Notes under the pieces: model-generated
Databases searched by the model: none
Seen by the model: the letters and a program-made list of their open reading frames with translations, nothing else
Told to the model about the DNA's origin: nothing
Program-made: the position numbers and the translations under genes
Shown: in pieces, positions 28,167 through 37,901 of the stretch
How the letters are laid out: the number at the start of each line of letters is the position of its first letter
Position numbering within the stretch: position 1 is the first letter of the stretch
From: Robiginitomaculum sp.
GTDB taxonomy: Bacteria; Pseudomonadota; Alphaproteobacteria; Caulobacterales; Maricaulaceae
Reading direction: 5' to 3'
DNA: 64,000 bases
Assembly: GCA_030949705.1 (NCBI GenBank)
Contig: JAUZSF010000018.1
Coordinates: 87,273-151,272 of the forward strand

Positions 28167-28615
28167 TGAACACATCATCTGGACGCCTGATCGCCATCGC
28201 CCGCCATGCGCGCTCTCATGGAGATCTGGAAGAACTGGAAACCATCGACATCTCTGCAGAAAGCGGACTGTCTGGTGATTTTCGCGGGGCCAGCCCCGGG
28301 CGGCAGATCAGCATTTTATCGCAAACTTCTTGGGATGCTGCCTGCGCGGCGCTGGGCGAAACCCTGCCCTGGACAGTCCGGCGGGCCAATTTGCTGGTGG
28401 ATGGATTAGACCTGCAAGACAGCATTGGCGCCGTTATACGCATTGGCAAGGTGGCTTTGAAAATCACCGAAGAGTGTAAACCCTGTTCGCGAATGGAGGC
28501 GGCTCGCCCGGGCCTGCGCGCGGCCCTTGGCCCCGATTGGCGCGGCGGCGTTTTGGCTGTGGTGCTGAACGGCGGCCAGATCAGCCGCAATGACCTTATC
28601 ACACTTGAAGTTTAA
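28166..28615 (+). CDS. Stand-alone MOSC domain protein
   Basis: 149 residues making a single MOSC domain. The conserved region is VRRANLLVDGLDLQD, IRIGKVALKITEECKPCSRME and WRGGVLAVVLNGG, with the ECKPCSRM Cys expected to handle sulfur. MOSC domains bind or sulfurate molybdenum cofactor. It is translationally linked to yebC (TGATG) and converges on the SulP gene with a 4-bp overlap of the stops. A role in sulfurating the XdhAB cofactor is conceivable but not shown. Confidence 0.88.
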   Translation: MNTSSGRLIAIARHARSHGDLEELETIDISAESGLSGDFRGASPGRQISILSQTSWDAACAALGETLPWTVRRANLLVDGLDLQDSIGAVIRIGKVALKITEECKPCSRMEAARPGLRAALGPDWRGGVLAVVLNGGQISRNDLITLEV

Positions 28616-30255
28616 GCGTTTTCGCGCGCCACCAGATCCAGTGCCGCCAGAATCGCCTCGTGACGGGTTTCAAAGCGGTGTTCGCGCTCTACCAGATCAA
28701 GAATGCCAAAGCCCTCCAGGGTCTTTTTGGCCTTGCCGCTAAGGCCCGCCACCATAATGGTCTGATTGCCCGATTTTGCCTGTTTGAACACATCATCCAG
28801 CGCCATGGCGGCACTGGGGTCGATATAACCGGCCTCTGAAAAATCATAAATATCCACCAGACGACCCAGGATTTGCTGGCTGACACGGCGGCCCAGCTCG
28901 CGCGCCGACGCATAGGAAAACGCCCCGCGCAGGCGGGTGACAATCACGCGGCCCTTGGCCTGGCGCAACAGATTGCGTTCTTCCTCGGTTAATATGGCGT
29001 CATCATCACCTTCGCCGCTATGGTGGTGCACGCCTTTCAGCTGTTCCTCGCTAAGGGCGCGGGCATTGACAAAGGCGGCCAGAATGATGCCCACCGCCAC
29101 AGCGGTGATCAGGTCGACAAACACGGTCATCAAAAAGGTGATAATCATCACCACCGCCTTGTCGCGGGGCACCATATGTACGTGTTTCAGATAGGCCCAG
29201 TCGATAATATCCCAGCCGACTTTCATCAAAATCCCGGCCAATACCGCCAACGGGATTTGCGCCGCCAATGGCCCCAGCCCCAGTGCCAATGTCAGCAGCA
29301 CCAGCGCATGGATGGCCCCCGATATCGGGGTGCGCCCCCCGGCGCGTACATTGATCACCGTGCGCATGGTGGCCCCGGCGCCCGGCAGACCACCGATCAG
29401 CCCGGCCACCATATTGCCAATGCCCTGCCCGATCAGCTCCTGATTGGAATCATGGGCAGTGCGGGTGATGGAATCGGCCACCAAAGAGGTCAGCAGGCTG
29501 TCGATAGAGCCCAGCAGGGCCAGCACCAGTCCGGCCTGAACCATGCCGCCCAGATGAGCAAAGCTGAACACCGGGATATGCAGATCCGGCAAGCCGCCGG
29601 GAATGGCCCCAATGGTCGGCACGCCTTTAAGCAGGAACACGCCGGCCAGTGTGCCGACCAGCAAAGCGGCCAGCGGCGAGGGTACAAAACGGCGCAAAGC
29701 CTGTGGCCACAACACAATCGTCACCAGTGAAAGAATGGCCAGCGCCGGGGCATTAAAACCAATAGTGCTGGGATCAATCAGCAACAGGGCGCGCACCGCC
29801 CCCACCGGGCCGCCTTCGGCCGCCGGCAGACCCAGAAACGGCAGGGTCTGGATAATGATGATGATCAGGCCAATGCCGGTCATAAAGCCGGACACCACCG
29901 AATAGGGCGTATAGCGCACATAATGACCGACCTTGGCAAAACCAAAAAGGATCTGAAACGCCCCGCCCAGCATGACAATGGCAAAGGCCTCGGGCAGGGT
30001 GCCCGCATGGGCGGCAACCACCGCGCCCATCACCACGGTCATCGGTCCGGTGGGGCCAGAAACCTGTGCTGGCGTGCCGCCAAAGATGGCGGCAAAAAAC
30101 CCGGTGGCAATGGCCCCATAGAGCCCCGCCGCCGGGCCAAGGCCCGAGGCCACCCCAAAAGCCAAGGCCAAAGGCAGTGCAATCACGGCGGCGGTCAGAC
30201 CACCAAAAATGTCGCCCTTGAGGTTTCGAAACGGGTTATTGCGCACGGTTTCCAT
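28612..30255 (-). CDS. SulP-family anion transporter with STAS domain
   Basis: 547 residues. The membrane part begins with NPFRNLKGDIFGGLTAAVIALPLALAFGVASGLGP and contains GGTPAQVSGPTGPMTVVMGA, NQELIGQGIGNMVAGLIGGLPGAGATMRTVINVRAGGRTP, all SulP hallmarks. A C-terminal STAS domain follows (YDFSEAGYIDPSAAMALDDVF). Substrates in the family are sulfate, bicarbonate or dicarboxylates; no carbonic anhydrase is adjacent. The start at 30255 fits the family; the frame is open 23 codons further. Confidence 0.93.
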   Translation of the reverse strand: METVRNNPFRNLKGDIFGGLTAAVIALPLALAFGVASGLGPAAGLYGAIATGFFAAIFGGTPAQVSGPTGPMTVVMGAVVAAHAGTLPEAFAIVMLGGAFQILFGFAKVGHYVRYTPYSVVSGFMTGIGLIIIIIQTLPFLGLPAAEGGPVGAVRALLLIDPSTIGFNAPALAILSLVTIVLWPQALRRFVPSPLAALLVGTLAGVFLLKGVPTIGAIPGGLPDLHIPVFSFAHLGGMVQAGLVLALLGSIDSLLTSLVADSITRTAHDSNQELIGQGIGNMVAGLIGGLPGAGATMRTVINVRAGGRTPISGAIHALVLLTLALGLGPLAAQIPLAVLAGILMKVGWDIIDWAYLKHVHMVPRDKAVVMIITFLMTVFVDLITAVAVGIILAAFVNARALSEEQLKGVHHHSGEGDDDAILTEEERNLLRQAKGRVIVTRLRGAFSYASARELGRRVSQQILGRLVDIYDFSEAGYIDPSAAMALDDVFKQAKSGNQTIMVAGLSGKAKKTLEGFGILDLVEREHRFETRHEAILAALDLVARENA

Positions 30256-30357
30256 GTTTTTTCTGCCTGCAAATAGAGGGTGGGCGCACCGGTTTTGGTG
30301 TCCATTTGCGCCTATGCGCCTCAAATTACCGCTTGTAAAGGCAGGTGTATGGATAAT

Positions 30358-31341
30358 TTATGCGAGCTTGCCCCACAGCCTTAACCGGCTAATGCCGCCA
30401 TCAGGAATGATGTTCAGGCGCACATGGCTGACCGGGCCGATCGCCGCCAAGGCATCGGTAAATTCATGCACCGTGTCGGCGGAGAGTTTTTGCTCTGGCA
30501 ATAAAACCGGCCAGCTTTCGGCCTCGGCCAAAACTTGCTCATCGGTTTTATCCGTAATCAGGGCGGCCTGTAAAAATGCCCGGTCCGGGTAATTGCCCTT
30601 GAAAAATGCAGTGTCGATCACCGCCTTTTCAATCACGCCGGAATGCGCCAAGGCGATCACCGCCCAGTCATGGCCCGGCTCGCGCCGTCGCCGGGTTTCC
30701 CAGCCATCGCCCATATTAATGCCCTTGGTCGGCGCCAGCATGTTTTCCGGCGTGCCAAAATGTTGATCATTGCAACCGATCGGGCGCGCGCCCTCTTCCA
30801 AAGCCGCCAGATTGACCAGCCTACCAGCCGGCACCTGCGACCAGTCCTTGTGAATGGTCCCATAAACGCGCAGGCGCGCCACCCCACCATCGGGATAGAT
30901 ATGCAGGCGCACATGGGTGAAGGCCTCGGCTTCCTTCACCGCCACATAATGCTGGGAATCGCCGTCTAATGCCATTTTAGACACCAGTTCGCACCAGCCC
31001 TCCTCGCCCGGAATCTCCGCATCCGAGATACAAGCCTCCAGCGAAGCAAAGGGTGGATAATTGCCGGTAAAATGCGCGGTATCGATTAAAAATCCACGGA
31101 TCACCCCCGGGCGGCCAAGGCGGATAATGCAATGATCATGGCCGGGCACCCGCTTGCGCCGGCTTTCCCAGCCATCCATCCATTTGCCGTTATCATCGTA
31201 TTTGCCTTCGATGAATACTGGCGCTTCGGGACTGATCAAACGGGCCTTGTCAGCAAAAAAATCATCCGTGGCATACACGACTTCTGACCCCAAACGCGGC
31301 TGGGCCAGATCGATATTTTCTTTGGCAAAATCAGGGATCAT
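30358..31341 (-). CDS. alc: Allantoicase
   Basis: 327 residues. It hydrolyses allantoate to ureidoglycolate and urea. Two similar jelly-roll repeats are visible: MDGWESRRKRVPGHDHCIIRLG...IDTAHFTGNYP and GDGWETRRRREPGHDWAVIALA...IDTAFFKGNYP, each ending in HVRL.IIPDGG.(S/A)RLR. This double repeat defines the family. The ATG at 31341 has GTGGAG at 9-nt spacing; a GTG five codons earlier is the alternative. It follows uraD on the same strand, with a palindromic repeat between them. Confidence 0.96.
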   Translation of the reverse strand: MIPDFAKENIDLAQPRLGSEVVYATDDFFADKARLISPEAPVFIEGKYDDNGKWMDGWESRRKRVPGHDHCIIRLGRPGVIRGFLIDTAHFTGNYPPFASLEACISDAEIPGEEGWCELVSKMALDGDSQHYVAVKEAEAFTHVRLHIYPDGGVARLRVYGTIHKDWSQVPAGRLVNLAALEEGARPIGCNDQHFGTPENMLAPTKGINMGDGWETRRRREPGHDWAVIALAHSGVIEKAVIDTAFFKGNYPDRAFLQAALITDKTDEQVLAEAESWPVLLPEQKLSADTVHEFTDALAAIGPVSHVRLNIIPDGGISRLRLWGKLA

Positions 31342-31358
31342 GTCGTTTAGCTCCACGC

Positions 31359-31439
31359 TGTCATTGCCCGATTTATTCGGGCAATCCAGTCAATAATGAA
31401 AACTGCCTCTGGATTACCCGGACACGCCGGGTAATGACA
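31359..31439. repeat. Dispersed palindromic repeat (TGTCATT...AATGACA type)
   Basis: Outer arms TGTCATT and AATGACA enclose two perfect hairpins, ATTGCCCGA/TCGGGCAAT and ATTACCCGG/CCGGGTAAT. Between the hairpins are the inverted arms AATCCAG and CTGGATT. This layout is the well-known proteobacterial intergenic element of TGTCATTCCCG...CGGGAATGACA form. It sits between uraD and alc, 18 bp from the alc start codon. Confidence 0.8.
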
Positions 31440-31460
31440 CATTGGGGGTAAGCCCCGGAA

Positions 31461-31982
31461 TCATGTTTCATCTTCCATGGCAGCCAGACGCAGGCGGGCG
31501 ATTTTATTCACCTCGTTCAGCGCCGTTTGCAATTCTTTATCGCGGCTATTGTTCAGACGCGCCGCGAACTGGTCCAGAATATCATGGCGGGTCAGCCCCT
31601 TGACCGCGACAATAAAGGGAAAGCCGAACGTTTCCTTATAGGCGGCATTCAGGCGTTCAAAGCGGGCAAACTCTTCGGCTGTACAGGCATCAAGGCCCGC
31701 GCCCGCCTGCTCGCTGCGCGAGGACCGTGTCAGGTCACCGGCAATAGCCGCCTTGCCCGCCAGATCCGGGTGGGCGCGCAAAAGCGCCAGTTTGGCATCC
31801 ATATCGGCCTTTTCCAGCTCCCCGGCCATCAGCAAAGACAGCTTCCGGGCGCTGTCCGGCACCTTGCCGTCCAGGCGTTGCCAGACCGCCTTGGTGATCC
31901 AGGGCGAATGCTCGTAAACGCCGCCATAGGCGGCAACAAAGCCATCTTCATCCAATGACGTCGGATCAGGGTTCAAACTCAT
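31461..31982 (-). CDS. uraD: OHCU decarboxylase
   Basis: 173 residues. It decarboxylates 2-oxo-4-hydroxy-4-carboxy-5-ureidoimidazoline to (S)-allantoin. Family signatures are VYEHSPWI, LLRAHPDLAGK with the catalytic His, SEQAGAGLD, and FGFPFIVAVKG. It overlaps puuE by ATGA and lies upstream of alc. Confidence 0.96.
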   Translation of the reverse strand: MSLNPDPTSLDEDGFVAAYGGVYEHSPWITKAVWQRLDGKVPDSARKLSLLMAGELEKADMDAKLALLRAHPDLAGKAAIAGDLTRSSRSEQAGAGLDACTAEEFARFERLNAAYKETFGFPFIVAVKGLTRHDILDQFAARLNNSRDKELQTALNEVNKIARLRLAAMEDET

Positions 31983-32902
31983 GTTCTGGTCCCTTCATAG
32001 GGGTGGTGCTCGTGCCAGTAACGGGCAATGTCCACACGCCGGGCAAACCAGACATCTTCATGGCTTTGCGCATAACGGATAAAGCGTTCCAGCGCCGCCA
32101 GACGACCGGGCTTGCCGACAATGCGGCAATGGGTGCCAATCGACATCATTTTGGGGCAGGTTTCGCCCTCCCGATAAAGCGTGTCAAAGGTGTCTTTCAA
32201 GTAAGTATAAAACTGATCCCCGGCGTTAAAGCCTTGCGGCGCACAGAAGCGCATATCGTTTACATCCAGCGTATAGGGCACGATCAAGTGCGGCCCTTCA
32301 ACTTGCGTGGACCAGAACGGCAGATCGTCGGAATAATCATCGGCATCATATAAAAAGCCACCATAATCGGCCACCAGATCGCGAGTATGGGGGCTGGTCC
32401 GCCCGGTATACCAGCCCAGCGGCCGCTCGCCGGTCAGACGGGTGAGGATCTCCATCGCCTCATCCATATGGGCGCGTTCCACCGCCACCGGCACGTTCTG
32501 GTAGTTAATCCAGCGCAGGCCATGGGAGGCAATTTCATGGCCTGCCCGCATGATGGCGTCGCACACCGCCGGGTGACGTTGCAAGGCCATGGCCACCGCA
32601 AACACCGTCACCGGCACGCCCGTGCGCACAAAGAGGTCCAGCAAACGCCATACCCCGGCGCGAGCCCCATATTCATACAGGCTTTCCATGCTCATATGGC
32701 GGGCATCCGGCACCGGCGCCGCGCCAATGATTTCGGACAAAAAGGTTTCCGCCCCGGCATCGCCGTGCAGTATGGAATTTTCGCCGCCTTCTTCATAATT
32801 CAGTACAATCTGAATGGCGATGCGCGCCCCGCCCGGCCAATTTGCCTTTGGTGGATTAGGGCCATAACCGATAAGGTCGCGCGGATAAGGGTTTTGTGTC
32901 AT
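31979..32902 (-). CDS. puuE: Allantoinase, PuuE polysaccharide-deacetylase type
   Basis: 307 residues. It opens allantoin to allantoate. The N-terminus RDLIGYGPNPPKANWPGGARIAIQIVLNYEEGGE, then GHEIASHGLRWINYQ, GWYTGRTSPHTRDL, and YDADDYSDDLPFW are diagnostic for PuuE rather than the metal amidohydrolase allantoinases. First gene of the leftward purine arm (puuE-uraD-alc), divergent from uraH across about 125 bp. Confidence 0.96.
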   Translation of the reverse strand: MTQNPYPRDLIGYGPNPPKANWPGGARIAIQIVLNYEEGGENSILHGDAGAETFLSEIIGAAPVPDARHMSMESLYEYGARAGVWRLLDLFVRTGVPVTVFAVAMALQRHPAVCDAIMRAGHEIASHGLRWINYQNVPVAVERAHMDEAMEILTRLTGERPLGWYTGRTSPHTRDLVADYGGFLYDADDYSDDLPFWSTQVEGPHLIVPYTLDVNDMRFCAPQGFNAGDQFYTYLKDTFDTLYREGETCPKMMSIGTHCRIVGKPGRLAALERFIRYAQSHEDVWFARRVDIARYWHEHHPYEGTRT

Positions 32903-33027
32903 TTTAGAATCTCTTGGGCCAAAGGGCAGAAAACAAACTTGTCTTTTTGGTCAATTTGGCAACACTACGGGGTTACCGATTTTACACGGCCCTGACAATG
33001 CCGTGCGTCTGTACCTTGGGAGAAAAA

Positions 33028-33373
33028 ATGGCTGGATTGACCACGCATGTATTGGATACCGCCAATGGCTGTCCGGCGGCCGGGATGAGCCTGCGCCTGT
33101 ATTTTGAGGGCGGCCAGCTTCTTCTTGAGACCCATACCAATGCGGACGGGCGCTGCGATGCGCCGCTGATTGCACCCGAAGACATGCGCCCCGGCCTGTA
33201 CCGTCTGGAATTTGGCGTGGCCGATTATTACCGCGCCCGGGGGGGTGGATCTGCCGGAGCCTGCCTTCTTAGGCGTGGTTGCCATTGAATTTGGCCTGGC
33301 GGAAATGGACGCCCATTATCATGTGCCGCTGTTGGTTTCGCCCTTTGGTTATTCCACATACCGGGGTAGCTGA
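33028..33373 (+). CDS. uraH: 5-hydroxyisourate hydrolase (frameshifted in a G7 run)
   Basis: Transthyretin-like HIUase of about 114 residues when corrected. The start [18 protein letters not shown] and middle [12 protein letters not shown] are in one frame up to YYRARG. The remainder ([42 protein letters not shown]) is in another and ends in the diagnostic YRGS tetrapeptide. Deleting one G from the G7 run at 33239-33245 joins them. GGGAG precedes the ATG at 33028. As sequenced the product stops at 33288 and would lack catalytic residues. The stop shares a base with the xdhA start. Confidence 0.9.
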
Positions 33374-34806
33374 TGCGCGATACCATTTGCTTTACCTTGA
33401 ACGGCAAACCCGTTGCGGTACAAAACCCCGATCCCACCCTGACCTTGCTCAACTGGCTACGACAGACACGCAGCCTGACCGGTACCAAGGAAGGCTGTGC
33501 CGAGGGTGATTGCGGGGCCTGTACGGTGGTGATTGGTGATCCGGATGCGACGCCGACATGGCGGGCGATGAACGCCTGTATCGTCTTTTTACCCACGCTG
33601 GATGGCAAAACCGTCATAACGGTTGAAGGGGTGGCCAAGGACGGCAAATTGCACCCGGTGCAGCGCGCTTTGGTCGAGCATCACGGATCGCAATGCGGCT
33701 TTTGCACGCCAGGCTTTGTGATGAGCCTTTATGCCCATTACCGCAATGATGGCGCGGTGGATGAAGAAACGCTGAATGACATTCTGGCAGGCAATCTGTG
33801 CCGCTGTACCGGCTATGCGCCGATCATTCGCGCGGCCAAAGCCATGTATGAGTATCCCAAGATTGACGAGATTGTCTTGGCCCCGGCCATTAAACAGGAC
33901 ACGCTGGCGCTGACCATGACCTGCCCAATAACCGGCACGATGAAAAAGTATTTTGCGCCGCAGACGCTGGACGAGCTGGCCACGCTGTATGGGGAGCATC
34001 CAAATGCCACCATTTTGGCCGGTGGCACCGATGTGGGTCTGTGGGTGACCAAAAAACACGCCGTCCTTGAAACACTGATCGACATTGGCCGAGTGGCGGG
34101 CTTTGCCGAAATTTCGCAAGATAAAACCGGCCTGAATATCGGGGCCGGGGCACGCTATGCCGCCGCCCATGCCGCGCTTGGTGGTCTGCACTCCACGCTG
34201 GGGGAAATGGTGCGCCGCATCGGCTCCACCCAGATCCGCAATGCCGGCACCATTGGCGGCAATATTGCCAATGGCTCGCCCATTGGCGACATGCCGCCGC
34301 CGCTGATCGCCCTGGGGGCCAAACTGGTTTTGCGAAAAGGCGAAACCACAAGACGCATGGCGCTGGAAGATTTCTTCATCGCCTATGGTAAGCAGGATCG
34401 CCGCCCGGGCGAGTTTGTCGAAAGCCTCTTTGTGCCCGCAATGGACCCGGCCGCACGCTTTGCGGTTTATAAAATATCCAAACGCTTTGATCAGGATATT
34501 TCCGCCCTGTGCGGGGCGTTTTATGTGCGCCTTCAAGATGAAAACGTGACCGAGGCGCGCTTTGCCTTTGGCGGTATGGCGGCCACGCCTGCCCGGGCCA
34601 AAACCGCCGAGGCGGCGCTGATTGGCAAAGCGTGGAATGAGGCCAATATCCGGGCGGCCATGAGCGCGCTGGCGCAGGACTTCACCCCGCTTAGCGACAT
34701 GCGCGCCAGTGCCAACTATCGCCTGCAAGCGGCCCAGAATCTCTTGTGGAAATTTTATCTGGGCGAGGCCGCCCCCTATCTGGCAAGGGGGGTAAACCAT
34801 GGTTAA
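33373..34806 (+). CDS. xdhA: Xanthine dehydrogenase small subunit (2Fe-2S/FAD)
   Basis: 477 residues. An N-terminal plant-type ferredoxin domain (EGCAEGDCGACTVV) and a second 2Fe-2S domain (CGFCTPGFVMSL...GNLCRCTGYAPI) are followed by an FAD domain (ILAGGTDVGLWV, TIGGNIANGSPIGDMPP) and the CO_deh_flav_C domain. It passes electrons from the molybdenum site to NAD. It overlaps xdhB by 8 nt. Confidence 0.97.
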   Translation: MRDTICFTLNGKPVAVQNPDPTLTLLNWLRQTRSLTGTKEGCAEGDCGACTVVIGDPDATPTWRAMNACIVFLPTLDGKTVITVEGVAKDGKLHPVQRALVEHHGSQCGFCTPGFVMSLYAHYRNDGAVDEETLNDILAGNLCRCTGYAPIIRAAKAMYEYPKIDEIVLAPAIKQDTLALTMTCPITGTMKKYFAPQTLDELATLYGEHPNATILAGGTDVGLWVTKKHAVLETLIDIGRVAGFAEISQDKTGLNIGAGARYAAAHAALGGLHSTLGEMVRRIGSTQIRNAGTIGGNIANGSPIGDMPPPLIALGAKLVLRKGETTRRMALEDFFIAYGKQDRRPGEFVESLFVPAMDPAARFAVYKISKRFDQDISALCGAFYVRLQDENVTEARFAFGGMAATPARAKTAEAALIGKAWNEANIRAAMSALAQDFTPLSDMRASANYRLQAAQNLLWKFYLGEAAPYLARGVNHG

Positions 34807-37096
34807 ATTTCGAGGCGTGCCCCATGACAGCGCCCACAAACACGTCACCGGCGAGGCGATCTATGTCGACGATCTGCCCTGCCCGCCGGGTCTTTTGCAT
34901 TTGCAACCGGGACTTTCCCCCCGCGCCCATGCCAAGATCACAAAACTGGATCTTGCCGCCGTGCGCGCCGCGCCGGGGGTGGTCTGCGTCCTTACTGCCA
35001 AGGACATTCCCGGCGCCAATGATGTCAGCCCCACCGGCACCGGTGATGATCCCATCTTTGCGGTGGATGAGGTGGTCTATGCGGGCCAGGCGATCTTTGC
35101 CGTGGCCGCCACCAGCCTGGCCGCCGCGCGCCATGCCGCGGCGCTGGCCGTGATCGAATATGAAGACCTGCCGGCCATTTTGACCATTGAAGACGCCCGC
35201 GCCGCCAAGGCTGATCTGGAGCCGGAACAGCTGATGTTTATGGGGTCGACCGAAGAAGCTTTGCGCTTTGCCCAACATACGCTTAGCGGGCATTTACGCG
35301 TCGGCGGGCAGGACCATTTTTATCTGGAAAGTCAGGCCGCGCAATGCCTGCCCGGCGAGGATGGGGATTTGGTCCTCACCTCCTCGACCCAGCACCCCAG
35401 CGAAGTGCAACATTTGATCGCCCATATGCTGGACAAGCACAGCCATGATGTGCGCGTGCACGTGCGGCGCATGGGCGGCGGCTTTGGCGGCAAGGAAACC
35501 CAGGCCGCTTTGATTGCCGCCATGACGGCACTGGCCACCCATAAGACCGGGCGACCGGCACGTCTGGTGCTGGACCGCGATGATGACATGATCATGACCG
35601 GCAAGCGTCATGATTTTGAAATTGACTATAAAGTCGGCTTTGATGATACGGGCCGCCTCAGTGGTATTTTTCTGGATCTGGCTTCGCGCTGTGGCTGTTC
35701 GATGGACCTGTCGGCGGCAATCAATGACCGCGCCATGTTTCATGCGGACAATGCCTATTTTCTGAATAATGCCGACATTACCTCACGGCGATTTCGCACC
35801 AATACCGTCTCCAACACCGCCTTTCGCGGCTTTGGCGGCCCGCAAGGCATGATGGCCATTGAACGGGTGATGGATGCCATTGCCCTGCATTTGGGCAAAG
35901 ACCCTTTGGACGTGCGAAAGGTCAATCTTTACAACAAAATGGGGCGCGATTTTACCCCCTATGGCCAGCGGGTGATGGATAATGTGGCACCGCAAATCAT
36001 CGAGGAATTAGAGACCCGCGCCGATTATGCAGCCCGCCGCGTGGCGGTGCGCGCCTTTAATGACAGCCACCAATATGTGCGCCGGGGGATCGCCTTAACG
36101 CCGGTCAAGTTTGGCATTTCCTTTACCACCACCTTTCTTAATCAGGCCGGCGCGCTGGTGCACGTCTACACCGATGGCAGCGTGCATCTGAACCATGGCG
36201 GCACGGAAATGGGGCAGGGCCTGAACACCAAAATCGCCCAAATTGTCGCCGCAGAATTTCAGATTGATTTTGCCAAGGTCAAGATTACCGCCACCGATAC
36301 CGACAAGGTGCCCAATACCTCGGCCACGGCGGCCTCTTCCGGCACAGACCTGAACGGCATGGCGGCCCAGCAGGCGGCGCAAACCATCAAGACCCGCCTT
36401 GTGGACTTTGCCGCCAGGGATGCCGGATGCACCTCTGCAGACGTTGTTTTTGAAAACGGTCATGTGCGCGCAGGCGAAAAGAATTGGACATTCGCTGATC
36501 TGGTCAAGGCGGCCTATATGGCCCGCATTTCGCTGTCCTCGACCGGATTTACGCCACGCCAGACATTTATTATGACCGCGAAAAGCATATCGGCACGCCG
36601 TTTTATTATTACGCTTACGGGGCCGCGGTCAGCGAAGTTGAGATTGATGTGCTGACCGGCGAGAGTCGGATTTTGCGCGTTGATATTGTCCATGATGTGG
36701 GCAAATCCATCAATCCGGCGCTGGATATTGGCCAGATCGAGGGCGGCTTTGTCCAGGGGGTGGGCTGGCTCACCTCCGAAGAGCTGGTGTTTGATGATCA
36801 GGGTGTTTTGCGCACTCATGCGCCCTCAACCTATAAAATCCCGGCCTGTTCGGACCGCCCACCGGTGTTCAATATCGCGCTTTATGAAGATGGCGAAAAC
36901 ACAAAAGACACCATCCACAAATCCAAGGCCGTGGGCGAGCCCCCCTCTCATGCTGGCCATTTCCGTCTTTAGCGCCATCACCGATGCGGTGGCCAGCATT
37001 GGCAATTACAAGACCCTGCCCGATCTGCACGCCCCGGCCACGCCAGAGGCCATTTTGCGCGCCATTACGGCCCTGCAAGAGGGGGGCAAAAAATGA
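34799..37096 (+). CDS. xdhB: Xanthine dehydrogenase large (molybdopterin) subunit (two frameshifts)
   Basis: About 765 residues when corrected. It carries the molybdenum cofactor that hydroxylates hypoxanthine and xanthine. Visible motifs are GQDHFYLE, RRMGGGFGGKE, NTAFRGFGGPQG, GGTEMGQGLNTK and, near the end, the catalytic Glu in AVGEPP. The frame breaks at 36548-36550 (T3 where T4 is expected to give GFYATPDIYYD) and returns at 36940-36945 (C6 where C5 gives GEPPLMLAISVF). As sequenced the first frame stops at 36655. The two shifts cancel. It overlaps xdhC by ATGA. Confidence 0.93.
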
Positions 37097-37899
37097 GTGC
37101 CTGGCACGAAAATGCACTGCGTGAACTTGGCCAGACAGAAGGCGCCGTTCTGGTCAGCCTGGCCGATGTCAAAGGCTCGGCCCCGCGCGGTACCGGCACG
37201 CAAATGCTGGTCACCGCCACACGCCAATATGGCACCATAGGTGGCGGCGCGCTGGAATTTGGGGCCGCGGCCCGGGCCAGAGAAATTTTGCAAAACGGCC
37301 CACAAAACCTAAGCGAAACCATGATACTGGGCCCGGATCTGGGCCAGTGTTGCGGCGGTCAGGTGGCCCTGAAATATGAGCGTTTTAGCGGATCATCGGA
37401 GGCCATTCGGGCACGCCTTATCGAAAATGCTGCCCCGCCCGTCCCGCTTTATCTTTTTGGCGCGGGCCATGTAGGCACCGCTTTGGTACGGGTGCTGGAC
37501 GGTTTGCCCTTTGCCATTTCCTGGGTCGATCAACGCCCGGAAAGCTTTGCGCACAAGGTCCGTAATGGGGTGAAAACCCTGCGCCTTGATACCCCCGTAC
37601 ACGCCATTAGAAACGCCCCCAAGGATGCGATTTTCCTCGTCCTGACCCATGATCACGATCTGGATTATCAACTGGTGCGCGCGATTTTGCGGCGCAGCGA
37701 TTTTTCCTTTTGCGGCCTGATTGGCTCGAAAACCAAGCGGGCGCGGTTTGTCCATCGCCTTGAAAAAGAAGGCATCGCGCCAGACAGGCTGGACCGTCTG
37801 ACCTGCCCCATCGGCATGGACGGCATTCCCGGCAAGGCCCCCGAAGCCATTGCCATTGCGGTGGCGGCGCAACTTCTGACCCTGATTGAAACGGACTAG
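37093..37899 (+). CDS. xdhC: Xanthine dehydrogenase accessory protein XdhC
   Basis: 268 residues. It binds molybdenum cofactor, promotes its sulfuration and inserts it into XdhB. The N-terminal half has GSAPRGTGTQMLVT, GTIGGGALEF, and LGPDLGQCCGG; the C-terminal half is a Rossmann fold (LYLFGAGHVGTALVRVL, GLIGSKTKRARF, PIGMDGIPGKAPEAIA). It follows xdhB with ATGA overlap. Confidence 0.96.
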   Translation: MSAWHENALRELGQTEGAVLVSLADVKGSAPRGTGTQMLVTATRQYGTIGGGALEFGAAARAREILQNGPQNLSETMILGPDLGQCCGGQVALKYERFSGSSEAIRARLIENAAPPVPLYLFGAGHVGTALVRVLDGLPFAISWVDQRPESFAHKVRNGVKTLRLDTPVHAIRNAPKDAIFLVLTHDHDLDYQLVRAILRRSDFSFCGLIGSKTKRARFVHRLEKEGIAPDRLDRLTCPIGMDGIPGKAPEAIAIAVAAQLLTLIETD

Positions 37900-37901
37900 A
37901 T

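Noticed and set aside
28612..30255. SulP protein as the purine importer of the island
   Set aside because: The sequence is plainly SulP with STAS domain; the link to purine carriers is only at fold level and the gene is separately transcribed.
33589..34848. 419-codon open frame antisense to xdhA
   Set aside because: It lies wholly opposite a well-conserved XdhA with all cofactor motifs; long antisense frames are common at this GC content.
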